From Neospora caninum Liverpool (lineage: Eukaryota > Apicomplexa > Conoidasida > Eucoccidiorida > Sarcocystidae): a stretch of 64,000 nucleotides of DNA. Position 1 is the first letter of the stretch, and every line of letters starts with the position of its first letter. This document shows positions 47,111-58,459 of the stretch, piece after piece. The notes under the pieces were generated by a model. It was not told the DNA's origin. It searched no databases and saw only the letters and a list, made by a program, of their open reading frames with translations. A program made the position numbers and the translations under genes. Location: positions 682,001 to 746,000 of the forward strand of contig NC_018392.1 of the NCBI RefSeq assembly GCF_000208865.1, in the 5' to 3' direction.

Positions 47111-48835
47111 ATGGAAAAGATCCTGTGGGCAGCGGCTGCTGTCATCGCTGCTCACCTGGCCAGCACGTTCACTGCTCAGGTTTATGCCAAGGACCTCAAG
47201 GATCCCAGCGAGCCCCAGGAAACCGGAAATCCTTTTCTCACCAGGGTCCAGGGATCATTCCTTACAAATTTGCATTCAGACGACGCGGCCGTGTTTCGGG
47301 TAGCCAGTGCCGAACCCACCGAAACAGAGCAGAAGGCACCTGCGGCAGCCGGCAATGAGAGGTTAGAGGTAAAACCGTTTTCAGCAAAATCTCGCGATGG
47401 ATCTGCCTCCGTACCTTCTTTTGAGCTCCATGCGTTCAACCCCTTGGAGGCCGTTGTTCAGGAGCCGAAGGAGATGCTGGTAAACATGTACAGAAGGCTT
47501 GGAGGGAAGGTGAAGAAAAAGGACCTTGTGGGTGAATTATTGCAGCGTCTCTCGAAAGCGGTATTTCCGCTCTTTCGTCGGCTGCCCTTCTGGGGCGAAC
47601 CTCCTGCTGTCTTTAATAAACATCCTGGTCACATAGAGGGGGGTCGTGAGGCGGTGGGCCGTGTGCTTGAAAAAATGGGAGGAAGGCCTGTGCCGCCAGT
47701 GTATGAGGACGCCAGACACCGTGTAATGCTGCAAACAAGTATGGGTATCCTTCAACGGTACTCGCCCTTGGTGATGAATTCCATGTCAGGTGAAAGAGAA
47801 GTTACTTTCCGTGTCGAGGACTACCGTCCTGTCCCTGGTTGGGGGGTGGGCGTAGGAGTGGTCCACCAAGAGACAAACCAGGAGTTTCTTTTGATCAGCG
47901 TCATCACCTTGGCGGATGCCGCATGGGGAAGCCGGCTCGAATGGAAACTTCGGCACATAGCAAAACCTCTCCAAACGTTAGGGTTGAGGGACCCTCGTGA
48001 AGCCTTTTTGCATGATCGCTTACTGCTCCCTCTCGATCTGCTGGAAATCTCCAGATCAAAAAGCTATTTTGTCACGAACCGTTTCGTCGTCCCCAATCTG
48101 TTTGTTCTGATGCCAAAGCCAGTGGCATCGCTCAGTAATATTATGCTGTTCATTAGTGCGACCAACGATGTCAGAGGAACCCTCGCTGTTCGCCTCAGTC
48201 TGACATGTCAAACCATTCGGGTGGTAGCAGGGTTCAATAACCGAGGGTTTGTGCATGCAGACCTTCGGCCGGCTTCCTTTTTGGTCAGCGCTCAAGGGGT
48301 CGTTTTCCTTGGGATATTTAACCGTGCGGTGGCAGCGAAACGTGGAACTCGCGTTTCCAAAGGAGAGCCGTTCGATGTCACCACAGCTCCAGAACTGTTT
48401 CACAAACAGACGAAGCCCTTTTCTCAACCAGACAGAAAAACCGATGCGTGGGCCTTAGGCGTAACGATCTATTATATCTGGTGCAACAGGTTTCCGTTTG
48501 GACTTCAAGACGGAGATTCAAAACCACCTCCGGCACTGCTCGAAGGCGTACCACCCGACTTCAGTTTTTGTGTACAGCACATGCCTGATATCGTTAAAGT
48601 TCTGATCGGGCGCTTGCTCGATCGCCAGAGAATTACCAGATTTACAGCAAGCGAAGTCCTGTTGAGTGGTGCCTTCCGACATCTTCAGGAACTACTACGT
48701 GCGTCAGAGTCCTCTGCACTCTTCCGCACCCCGAAAGCAGCCGCACGGTGGGAAGACTTGAAACAAAGAGGGCTACGGAGAAGACACAGGTCTCGCCCAT
48801 ACAAAGCTGGGCTACGGAGGTCTCCGCCAACCTGA
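47111..48835 (+). CDS. Rhoptry-kinase-family (ROPK) pseudokinase, secreted, 574 residues, single exon
   Basis: ROPK proteins are secreted kinases and pseudokinases injected into the host cell or parasitophorous vacuole (family knowledge). The start is the ATG at 47111, which opens a clean signal peptide (MEKILWAAAAVIAAHLASTF, cleaved near TAQVYA). Residues about 120-165 form Arg/Lys-rich amphipathic helices (NMYRRLGGKVKKK, LSKAVFPLFRRLPFW) like the vacuole-membrane-binding segment of the ROP2 group. The kinase fold follows. VHADLRPASF at 381-390 replaces the HRD loop but keeps its Asp. VVFLGIF at 397-403 has Ile402 where the DFG Asp should be. The VAIK strand (about 260-266, LLISVIT) has no Lys. 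TAPELF, the DAWALGVTIYYIWCNRFPF helix and an RITRFTASEVL end match the C-lobe. I infer no conventional catalysis. Gene order brings ROP21 to mind, but that protein is remembered as possibly active, so no symbol is given. Confidence 0.85.
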   Translation: MEKILWAAAAVIAAHLASTFTAQVYAKDLKDPSEPQETGNPFLTRVQGSFLTNLHSDDAAVFRVASAEPTETEQKAPAAAGNERLEVKPFSAKSRDGSASVPSFELHAFNPLEAVVQEPKEMLVNMYRRLGGKVKKKDLVGELLQRLSKAVFPLFRRLPFWGEPPAVFNKHPGHIEGGREAVGRVLEKMGGRPVPPVYEDARHRVMLQTSMGILQRYSPLVMNSMSGEREVTFRVEDYRPVPGWGVGVGVVHQETNQEFLLISVITLADAAWGSRLEWKLRHIAKPLQTLGLRDPREAFLHDRLLLPLDLLEISRSKSYFVTNRFVVPNLFVLMPKPVASLSNIMLFISATNDVRGTLAVRLSLTCQTIRVVAGFNNRGFVHADLRPASFLVSAQGVVFLGIFNRAVAAKRGTRVSKGEPFDVTTAPELFHKQTKPFSQPDRKTDAWALGVTIYYIWCNRFPFGLQDGDSKPPPALLEGVPPDFSFCVQHMPDIVKVLIGRLLDRQRITRFTASEVLLSGAFRHLQELLRASESSALFRTPKAAARWEDLKQRGLRRRHRSRPYKAGLRRSPPT

Positions 48836-51831
48836 CGCTGCGTGTGTCAAAAGGAAACTTTCAGATCCGTGAATACCTCTTGCTGTCCCGTGGTTTCCAG
48901 TTTTGTTTGACAACGCATGTTTTTTGTGAATCTCCGCTCACTGTCTGACCACCACACCGTGCGATTGTCAAGGCGTCAAAACCTGAGACTGCCGCTGTGG
49001 GCGTGAAAGTGACAGTGAAATAGAATGTTCGATCCTAAAACTACGAAGGGACGGAGAAATTCTATCGCACACCGCCTGCGGGAGCGCAGGCTGTGTCCAC
49101 GCGCAGCTTCAGTAAGCTGGGGGTAAGAAGCCTCCCTTTCTCAGAATTGAACGGTCTTACACACCACCACTCCCCAAACGGGCACTAGTACCCAGGTGTG
49201 TAGTGGCTTGACTCTTCACAAGGGGATGTTCGCAACAAGCGATAAGCCTGGAGTCGGAGTTTTCCTTCCCCCAGACTGTCAGCCGAGGCAGCTTGTATCC
49301 TTGTGCGCCAGTGACCGAAACATGCTTGTTGAGCAGGAGCTTGGGAATCAAACCATACAGACTCTAGCCGCGGAGCAGCAGGTATCTATTCCGTGTGGAC
49401 TCCCACTGAGCGATTCACCTCAGTCGCGTCTTTCCTGAAGTGTACTCCTGGGGGCTAACACTGCGGCCAATGCCGTGACGCCGCTCCTGTCGAGACGTTG
49501 TATTCACGTACGGGAGCGTTAGAGGGTGCGATTGAGCGGACGTTGAAATTCTCGCAACCACCGAAGCAGTCGAATGTAGCACAGAACGAGACTCTCAAGA
49601 GAGAACTCCTGATCTGCATCTTGAGGCGACTTGCCTACTGGAAAAACACCCATCCAAACTTCTGAGTCGTGCAGACTTGGCAGCCGCTGCTTTCTACGCA
49701 TGTGTCTTTCTGCGCTTTAGACCTACCACGAAAGTAGCATGAATCATGACGCAAGGACGGACTCACGGTTTTTGTCCATTCCAAAGTTGTTCTTTCCCCG
49801 TGGGCAACTGAGCAGCCCGAGAAACCCGCGTTTGCTAAATTTTCACTTTTCGAGGTGAGAACAGGCCATCGACACAGCCGTTTTCGTGTGGAGCACACGT
49901 CGATTGACAGCTTTACTCGGGCTACCGCGCGCAAAGCGGTCTTTGCCGTCTCCGCTGACATCTCTCGACAAACACCGCGCCTGTTTCCTCCCTTCCGCCC
50001 GCTGTCCACATCCTCACAAACCTCTGACTTTCATGATGGGTAGCGGGTGGAAATTCATGCGAACTGTACACGCGGATGTCTCCCTCTCATCTTTCTTCGC
50101 GGAGTTCGACAGTTTCGAGTTGGCCGCGCCTGTCTCCGAGGGCGCAGGTGGCGATGCTGTCCGTCGGAATTTACGGCGTTCACGTTGAATTCTTTTTTCC
50201 TAATTCCCGCATAATCACCAATCCTCACATGCATCCAGCGGGCGGGTCCACTTTCCCGCCGACCAAACATGTGCCGTCCTTCCTGGCGTGCCTCGCCCGC
50301 GTTTTTGACACAGCGCCCCGCCGTCCGATGACCCTGCGATCGACATCGGTGTGCCAATTAAAACGCCCCGTGTATCTCCAATCCTCCGAACCCAGCTGAT
50401 TTGTTGTCTTTCCCTGGTTGGGAGGCGAAGACGCCCGTTTCGGGCGCACATCTGACCCCGTCGCACGTCTCGAAACGTGGACGGGGTGGTGTCGCCGACT
50501 CTCTTCTCTGGTCTAGAAGCAGACACATCCGTGAAGAAAAAGCATCGCCTGGGCTCTCCCGACGCGTCAAACTTGAACACTGCCAAAAGGGTCTTTGACT
50601 ATCTCTTCTAGGGGCGAAAAGGGACAGTTCACTTTTCACGCACACAAAGTCTGGCCTGCCTCGGGAGACAACCGTGCGTTTTGTGTTCGTCCTTCAACTC
50701 CGAATCGCTACCGACGAAAACTGACGGTGCGAGACGGTGGAGTTGGTTGTGACAATCTTTCAAAGTTTTCCTTGAGTCTTCTTCGAACCTCCGTCTTTCG
50801 TAGGAACCACTGAGGCAGTTGTCTTTTCTCCGTTTTCTGTCCAATCTTGCCGTTTCCCTGTTCCCCTCGCCGCACAGCGACAGCTTCTCTCAATTGTTCC
50901 GTGACCCGCCTACGTTAATGACGGATGTCAAGCGCATATCACAATTAGATTAACCTCCTTACAACCCGCTAGATGAACCTTCTTACAACCTGCCTTCTGT
51001 CTGGTGGTACTTCGACACCTAGATAACTCCATGCCAATCAACCGGTTTTTAGGGTTCAAGCGTCTTTTCTCTGCTTTCCTCGGGGTGTATAGACGCGTTT
51101 CTTTGCTTGTACGTATTCAGCGAATATTCAGCGAATCGGCAAGTGCAAAGCTTATCGATCGAGAACGTATGGCGGCCCTGGTGTGATTTATCAGTTTGGT
51201 TTTGGGGGGGAACGCACGTCACCCCCCGCGCGCTGTCTTTATCGGCCACTTCTGCACAGACGCAAATGCGCCCCGCCAGGAGTGACACGCGTGACTCTCG
51301 CGACACGTCGCCACGTTTCCTGCGGAAAGGCTCCTTCTCTTTCAAATTCTTCCATCGAAGGGCTCACGGTAGCCACTGCTAAACTAACTCTATCTACCTA
51401 TCTATCTACCTAGCTATCTATATCTATCTATCTACCTATCTATCTATATCTATCTATATCTATCTGGATCTATCTAGATCTATCTATCTAGATCTATCTG
51501 GATCTATCTAGATCTATCTATATCTATCTATCTACCTATATCTATCTATCTATATCTATCTATCTGTGCTTCTGATATAATATACGGCAATCTACGTGCG
51601 TTTTCCTGACATGTGTATTTTTCTCTAGGTTGTTGACGTCATTTCATCTCTCTGGAGGGCGACCGCATGGGCAGACGCGGTTGTGTGTCTATCATTTCCC
51701 TTTACTGCTCGTGAGTTCGTATTTCCTCTACTATTCCTACACCGGTGGACTGGTTACGATTCTGTTGGAATTACGTGTATTGTTTTGCGTGTTCGGCCCT
51801 TCTGTCTCGCGTCTGTGTGTCTGAACGCGCA
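48836..51831. other. Intergenic region with GATA-type repeat array
   Basis: Follows the pseudokinase and precedes another plus-strand gene. It should hold the 3' untranslated region of the former and the promoter of the latter. No supported gene is seen. The tandem CTAT array is listed separately. Confidence 0.45.
51389..51565. repeat. Tandem (CTAT)n/GATA-type tetranucleotide array with CTATAT and CTAGAT variants
   Basis: About 175 bases of CTAT units broken at near-regular intervals by CTAC, CTATAT, CTAGAT and CTGGAT variants, giving a higher-order period of roughly 12-20 bases. It lies about 270 bases upstream of the next start codon, so it could sit in that gene's promoter or 5' leader. 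Confidence 0.9.
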
Positions 51832-53646
51832 ATGGCGACGCTGCATTACCTCCGCGTCTTGGCCTCGCCGTGCGTGTCTCTGCTGTCTCTCGGATGCGGC
51901 TGCCTCGGCGTGTACGAAGGGTGGCGGCTGCGAGAGCGAAAGAAGGTTGTCGACGCCGCACTGAAAGACAGTTCCTCTGTCGCGGCGTTTGCCGCCAAGA
52001 CAGCTGACCAGTACGCTGGAATCTGCTATACGCTCCCCACTCCTGACAAAGGAGTCTCCGAGTTCCAGATCTCCGTTCTCTCGCCTGCGCTTCTCGCGTC
52101 TCTCCAAGCAGCCGTCACAGCTGGCGGCATCGACGCATGCACCGTCGACGAGTCGCAGATCACTGCGGCGCTCGCGGCCACGGAAGTGCTGTCGCGTCAA
52201 CTCAGTGCGACCGGTGGAAATCGCTTCTTCGCACGCCGCGCAGAACACCTCCTTGGAGAAGGACCGAGGGCCTCGGTCGGCCGGCGACTGGAGCCGCACG
52301 TCGGGCAGAGCGGAGATAGTGCAGCCACAAGGGGCGAAGACGCCCGCCAGGGGATCTGCCTCGGGCGCATTGCCGGCGTGGGGTGCGTGTCGAAGCCGCT
52401 CAAGATCTCGGCGGACGGCGTCCAAACCCCGGGGCGGTATTTGCAAGTCACGTACCAGTACTTTGTTCCTGTGTCGGAGGGCGAGGCAAGCGTCGAGGCG
52501 AAACTGCGGCAGGTGCTCGAGCTGCAGGAAGCCCTCGAGGCCGCGAAAATCCGCCGCAAGCGCGACGGCGAGAGCCCTGACTCTCCGAGCTTTCTGGGTC
52601 GCGGGGCCGAACCCGAGATCGTCGGTCAGACAGCGCTCGAGGCCGTGCGTGAAGCACGGCAGTCGGGCGTTCTGTCTCCGAGGCAGCGCGCAGAACCGCC
52701 CTCCGAGGCGGAGACCGCTTCGTGGCTGACGTGGATCAGTTCGCTCGTTCGCCGCGCCTCTCCAAGCGCCGACGAGGCCGCTCAGCCGCCAGCGAGCAAG
52801 CGAAATCTCCTCGTGGATGCGTCGACCGCTGCCGCGCCACGCATCGTCGTGATGGAGGGTCAGGTCGAGCTCCGCCTCCCGCGAGGCGACGGCCGCGTGC
52901 ACCGTTGGCTGTCGGAGACGAAGCAACTGCGTGCCGGAGACGCACACGCCCCACAGCGAAGCGCGGCTCCTCTGCAGAAAGGCGAACGCGACTCGCAAGG
53001 CAACGAGGGCCCGCCCGACGCGGCGGCCTCGACCTGCGAGTCTTCGTCGTGTGGAACCGAGGCGGCGAGCGTCGCGGCACGCGCACAGCCTGCGCCGTCC
53101 TGCGGCTGCGGCGAATCCGCCTCGCCGAAAACGCTTTCTGGGGCAAAACCTGGAGAAGCAAGCTGCAACCTTTCGCCACACTCCGCGCATGCAGTGGACA
53201 GAAAGGGCCAGGCTCCGTCTTTTAGACTTTCCTCTGGGGACGGCGAGAGTGGCGACTCCCGGAGCGCGTCTCTGGCGGACCGGTGCGGCGCTGGAGAAGA
53301 AACTCGGACCGTGGAAGACAGCCGGGCAGCAGCGGAGCTCGCCCCGCTCCACGCTCGACCAGGGTGGGGAGACATCGGGCGCGACCAGCTGGTCACGGTC
53401 GCGTACGACAGAGACGATCCCTCCCGGCACACAGCCTGGATTGCAGTGCGAGCAGGCGAAGCCGCGACGCAAGAAGAGGGCGCAGCATTTCCCGGAAAGT
53501 TGATTGTTTTTGACACAGAGAGGCAGGGCGCCGACAGGGCGGTCGCAGTCGCAGGCGCGAGCGCAGGCCTTCTCCTGCTCGGCGCGCTCAAGTTGTACAT
53601 CTCGCTCGTGCTACGGAAGCGTCTCATACTCGTCCCTGGGAAATAA
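51832..53646 (+). CDS. Unrecognised protein with N- and C-terminal membrane segments, 604 residues
   Basis: Function unknown. The start is the ATG at 51832; an in-frame GTG at 51745 precedes it but is not a credible start. Residues about 5-27 (YLRVLASPCVSLLSLGCGC) are hydrophobic and followed by a basic RLRERKK, so this is a signal anchor or mitochondrial/ER insertion signal. Residues about 570-594 (AVAGASAGLLLLGALKLYIS) form a second membrane helix, leaving a ten-residue basic tail (RKRLILVPGK). Between them lies a large domain with some beta-rich blocks (YLQVTYQYFVPVS, IVVMEGQVELRLP, LVTVAYDRDDPSRHTAWIAV) split by Ala/Ser/Glu-rich disordered inserts. The two-helix plan recalls MULAN/MAPL-type organelle proteins, but there is no RING finger and I see no convincing sequence match. 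It is very GC-rich, which creates a 572-codon antisense frame at 51754-53472. Introns inside the low-complexity inserts cannot be excluded. Confidence 0.7.
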   Translation: MATLHYLRVLASPCVSLLSLGCGCLGVYEGWRLRERKKVVDAALKDSSSVAAFAAKTADQYAGICYTLPTPDKGVSEFQISVLSPALLASLQAAVTAGGIDACTVDESQITAALAATEVLSRQLSATGGNRFFARRAEHLLGEGPRASVGRRLEPHVGQSGDSAATRGEDARQGICLGRIAGVGCVSKPLKISADGVQTPGRYLQVTYQYFVPVSEGEASVEAKLRQVLELQEALEAAKIRRKRDGESPDSPSFLGRGAEPEIVGQTALEAVREARQSGVLSPRQRAEPPSEAETASWLTWISSLVRRASPSADEAAQPPASKRNLLVDASTAAAPRIVVMEGQVELRLPRGDGRVHRWLSETKQLRAGDAHAPQRSAAPLQKGERDSQGNEGPPDAAASTCESSSCGTEAASVAARAQPAPSCGCGESASPKTLSGAKPGEASCNLSPHSAHAVDRKGQAPSFRLSSGDGESGDSRSASLADRCGAGEETRTVEDSRAAAELAPLHARPGWGDIGRDQLVTVAYDRDDPSRHTAWIAVRAGEAATQEEGAAFPGKLIVFDTERQGADRAVAVAGASAGLLLLGALKLYISLVLRKRLILVPGK

Positions 53647-53894
53647 TCGAGGCGAGGAAACATGGACCAAACTGGGGGGTGTGGTGGACCGGACCAAGGA
53701 AACGGAAAGCGAGAAGGGAACGGTTTTCTTTTGATGCAGCAGACAGGGGATGGAGGACAGCTCTAAAGAGATTCCCTAAAAGAAGAAGCACATTCAGAAG
53801 ACGAACCAAACACAAAAGACGAAATGCAACTCGTGGCGACATTGTAGACACAAATATGCAAATATACAGGTGCACGTCCATGGATGTTATATAT

Positions 53895-53900
<6 letters not shown>

Positions 53901-53928
<28 letters not shown>

Positions 53929-53929
53929 G
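53901..53929. repeat. (AT)n microsatellite
   Basis: About 13 AT units after a short TACATAC lead, in the convergent intergenic region. Confidence 0.85.
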
Positions 53930-54145
53930 TAATTATGTATATGTATATCTTTCGATTTTCAAATCATTAGTATATTTGGGCTCCCGCTAAGACTATTAGA
54001 CCACACATTGCCAAATACGGATGCATGCGTATCTTTATACATAAGTATTTACACATGTATAAGACGATATATATGCGTATACACGTATATGCCTGTCTCG
54101 CATGTACATACGTATACGTATATATATTTCCAAATGTATACGATC

Positions 54146-54149
<4 letters not shown>

Positions 54150-54183
<34 letters not shown>
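54150..54183. repeat. (AT)n microsatellite
   Basis: About 17 TA units, only some 220 bases from the previous AT tract and separated from it by imperfect ATACGTATA-type sequence. Confidence 0.9.
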
Positions 54184-54185
<2 letters not shown>

Positions 54186-55636
54186 TCCGTTGTGTGGCGT
54201 TTGCCGTCGCCTTTGACTCCCAGCATGAGGTTGCCTTCCTGGAGACAACAAACCCCGCGCCGTTTTCGTTTTTTTATTTTTCAGATTCAAATATCACACA
54301 GAATCGCTTTTCACTGTGCGTTCTGCGGCTGCCGATCGTTCTGTCGACTGATCTGCCCCTTTGCGGTGGCAGATGCATCACAGGGGAAGGCGAAGGCGAG
54401 CGAAAAGGTGCGAACACTCGTGAGACGAGAGCGTCTCGCTGCCGCGCGCCTCTCTGCGTTCGGAGTTGCACAGAACAAGACGTGCGCCCGACGGAGAAAA
54501 CACAAAATGGCTCCTGTGCACGGGAAGAGAAAAACGGACAGAAAAGCACGCGACGAGCGAGAACAAGCGAAAGTTGAAAGAGAGGAGGAGCAAGACAGAA
54601 AGAGAAAGATAGAGCAGGAGAATGAAAGAGAAAGAAAGAGGAAGAGAGAGAACGAGGAAACGAGATCTGCCTGGAAAGGTGTGTTGCTGTTCTAACTGCG
54701 AGTGTGTCTCCGTTCCGTCCAGAGAGGGCGTGTCTGTTGCGCAAGCGAGAAAGAACCTTGGATTTGTAGCCTTGTCTCCGCGAGAGTAGGAGCGTTTACG
54801 TTCCGCGGGGATGGGTGGTTGCGTGAGGTATCGACGCTTCTTCATATGTGATAAAGGGGTTTTCCGAGCAGCCACACACGCAAGAAAATGCATTGTCAAC
54901 GCATCGCAAACACGGAAAATGATAAGGGTTTCTTTCGTATGCACGAACGCATGCAGAGATGAACTAGCCAAAGATGCAGACACACAAACATATGTAGATG
55001 AAGTCGATGCCAGCTGAGAGCTCGATATTACGGTCGTCCACAGCGCGTCTCTCTCGGAGACGCGCGAAGCAGCCACTTGAAATCCTCAAATGCCATTGGA
55101 CAGCAAATGAAAGCGTTTCCCATATACACAAACACATGCATGTATAGACAGAGCTGTACGTGCATTTCCGTATGGGCAGAGATGCATGCACATAGGGTTT
55201 TCCACACATATACTTCCATGTGTACAGCGGGGGATATGACGAACCAAGAGAAAGGGAAATCGGAATGAATCGGTGACGTGTGCGGAAGAATGCAAACTGT
55301 TTGACAAGGAAACTGAAACCATACTTCCCGCGTCAAGCAATGGAGGTCTGATCAGAGTCGGAGGCAAAGTGCAGAGCTGCGTCCCATACGCAGGCGCCTG
55401 CGTCTCCATATCCAAGACAGACGCGCTGTCCCTTATGAAGAGAGATGTAGAAAGCCAGGTGTGCATACGGGCGCACCACTAGGTCTAGATAGATTCAGAA
55501 GCCCTCGGAAAAACAGAGATGGATGAGCGCTCGGGCACTTCCGCTTTCTCCGCGCATGCGGAGAAAAGCGACGCTTGTGCCCCGTCCTCACTGACGAACG
55601 GCCCCCGTTCCTCATGCCCTATTTACAGCTACACAT

Positions 55637-55749
55637 GCATATAAATATATCCATATAAACATACACATATATAAATATATACATATATAGATATAAACGT
55701 ATTTAAATATATACCTATATAAATATACACATATAATCATATAAATGTA
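55637..55749. repeat. Imperfect AT-rich array (ATATATAAAYATATAC-type units)
   Basis: About 110 bases made of short variants of ATATAAATATATACATAT. It looks like a degenerated microsatellite. Confidence 0.75.
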
Positions 55750-56216
55750 CACACGTGCGTCGAAAGAGAGCACGCCTCCGCCTTGGTTTCGTCGACGCCT
55801 GGGACACAAAGTTGACCTGCGCACATTGACAAGTTCTTCCCGGAAATGTCACCGAATCCGCTGACGCCTGTGTGCATACACGGGGCGCGTGTCTAAACAC
55901 CCGGAGCGGCGTCTGTTTTTGCCGCAGCCACAAGAGCAACAATTGCATCACGGATGGTCGCCAAAACAGCACGAGACCCATGAAAAACGGAGACACACGG
56001 CGCGTGCCACTGTCTCCAGGCAGCTAGCTTCACGCCCACAAGCACACCCCGACATCCACCGTATATACACTCGGGATCAAAACGGCGAAGTCCAGAGGTT
56101 CAGAAAATGAATGTGCCTCGCTGGATCGACGGGAGGCTCACACGAGACCCCAACGCGACGGACACAGGAAAGCAGAGCTCGACGTCTGCATATGCGCTGT
56201 CTCCTTCTCGCCTCGC

Positions 56217-58415
56217 TCAGGGCGTTTCTGCCGCTCCACCCTTCTTCGCGACGTCGACAATTCTGCCGTCGACCTTGGGGGCGAGGACGTAGTTGAAGTT
56301 GGAGGTGACGCAGCAGCCAAAATCTTTGATCATGTCGTCTTGCTGCATGGACGTGAAGGAGGTCAGGCGCTTGAATGTGATGCGTGAGTGAGGCCGTTTC
56401 AGCCCATTCGCCAGCTCCGCCATTGAGAGCGCCGAGCGGACCATCGTCGGCAGCGGCGCAAGCAACTCGTCCTCCACCAGCGTCGGACACGTGCTCAACA
56501 CGTCGAAGCCGTCGCGACCTACGCGCGAAACAATGCGAAAAGGAACGGAAATTCACTTCCACGTGCATATATATATATATATATATGTCTATAGATTTGG
56601 GGCGTGCAGCTTCATGGCATTTACGCTAATCGCACTGGCTCTTGTGTGCAGAAGTGTATGCATCGACGCAGAAACCTGGAACTGTAGATGTGTTTATCTG
56701 CTATCTGCATGTGCGTGGAAGTCTGTGGGGAGGTTTGGAGGCATTTGGATTGGCGAACTTTTGTGCGGGTTTCTCTGGTATTCTTGCCGTCCAAGATTTG
56801 TTCGAGAGCCTCTCCAGTCTTACCCTGGGCCACGTAGGTCTTTGTGGCCACGCTGTAGACGCGGTTCGTGTCGAGGGGGATATACTCGTCGTCGTGCTTT
56901 CCCCCACCAACGGGAGTGTTTGCGCCGCTGCGGACGCCGCCGCATGCGTCTTTGGTGACTTTGACGGAGTCGCGAAGGACACGCTGGCCTGGGGGTTTCG
57001 AGGAGTCGAAGGCAAACCGCAGACCCGCAACTTGCAGAAACCGGCCTTCGGTCTTGGGCACCTGCGACACGGCGTTTTCCAGCACTTCGAGAAGGACACT
57101 GCCGTGGACTGCGATCACGCACAGTGTGTCTGCCATCGGCAGCATTGCCGCCAAGTCGCCGAAACGGAACGGCCCCGGCTGAAAGAGACAGTCGGAGCGA
57201 ATCGTGCCTGTGCAGAAGGCGCGGAAAGCGGAAAGGCGACGCGGAGGCGTCAGGAGGAGCGAGACAGCAGGAAGGAGCGGGAGGGACACAGAGAGAAGGA
57301 TGGAACGTGAAAACAGAAAATAGGGAAAGAGAAGGAAGAGAAAGACAACGAAGAGGACAGGGAAAACGGGGCCGGAAAAAGAAAAAAAAGAGAGAAGCCT
57401 TCGCTGCCTCGGAACAGAGGCGAAAGCAAGCGAGAGAGCGAGACAGCGAGAGAGACGGGAGTGAGCATAAAGCGAAAATACGTCACTCCGCCCACGAAAC
57501 ATCGTGTGCAAGGGGAAACACGAGGGCCGCAGAGAAAGGGACGAAAAGCAAAAGAGGACAACGCGGAATCAGAAAGAAAAAAGGAGAAACTCTTTTTCTG
57601 AAGAGTCCAGTCCAACGGAAAACGCATCTCTGTTTTACAAAGAGATGGAGGTCAAACTCACGTCCCACTGTAACTTGCTATCCCTGACCCCCTAAAAACA
57701 AGCATGCGTATACACACACATCTGTACACATATTCATATTCCTGTATAGCCATTGGATCACATGCACGCGTGGCCAACCAGTCTACACACATACACACAT
57801 ACCCACCTACACATATATAAACATATACCTACGTAAATATGTATTTGTATGTACGCGCGTACGCGCGAGTTGCGCCCTGCATTTCGCATTCGTTTCCCCA
57901 ACAGAGGTCTCACCGGAGTTGAGAATCGCGACATCTGCGCGGCACTCGCGGCGCATGATGTCACAAAGCCAGTTCCCCACGTTGCTCTCGGAGGTGCGGA
58001 TGACGGCGAAGCGCGTCTCGAGGACGCAGCCGGCGTCGACGAGAACCTGCTTCATTTGCTTCTTCAGATTCTGCTCATACTTCTTCACGAGTAACTCCAC
58101 GTGCTTGTTCTTTTCGTAGTGCTCACGGTCCACGCGAACGCGCGACCACTCCACAATCGAACCGCCGAGGAAGAAGGGCATAACTTCTTCGCCACCCTCC
58201 ATCGTCGTCGGCAGCAACGGCCCTGGCGCATAGAGAGTGAGCAGCACAGGCGAAAAACAAACAGGCGAGAGAAAGGCGAACGTGCACGAGACACCACAAA
58301 AGGGGAGGGAAGGCGACGAGTGAAGGCCACAAAATCAGATGGAAAACGCGAAAGATACCTTTCTCTCGAGTCGGCTGCTACCACCACGCAGATGCATGCA
58401 CCGCCATCTACACAC

Positions 58416-58459
<44 letters not shown>

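Larger units (their letters stand above)
53647..56216. other. Convergent intergenic region with AT microsatellites
   Basis: Lies between the stops of the 604-residue gene (plus) and the 5'-nucleotidase (minus). A Lys/Arg/Glu-rich plus-strand frame at about 54400-54690 is probably simple sequence. Three AT-rich repeats lie here. Confidence 0.45.

Noticed and set aside
51754..53472. 572-codon antisense open frame
   Set aside because: It exactly shadows a GC-rich sense gene that has two membrane helices. Its own translation is Arg/Ala-rich without domain content.
54400..54690. Lys/Arg/Glu-rich plus-strand frame
   Set aside because: Simple-sequence character, no start context or partner exons, and it lies in a convergent 3' region.
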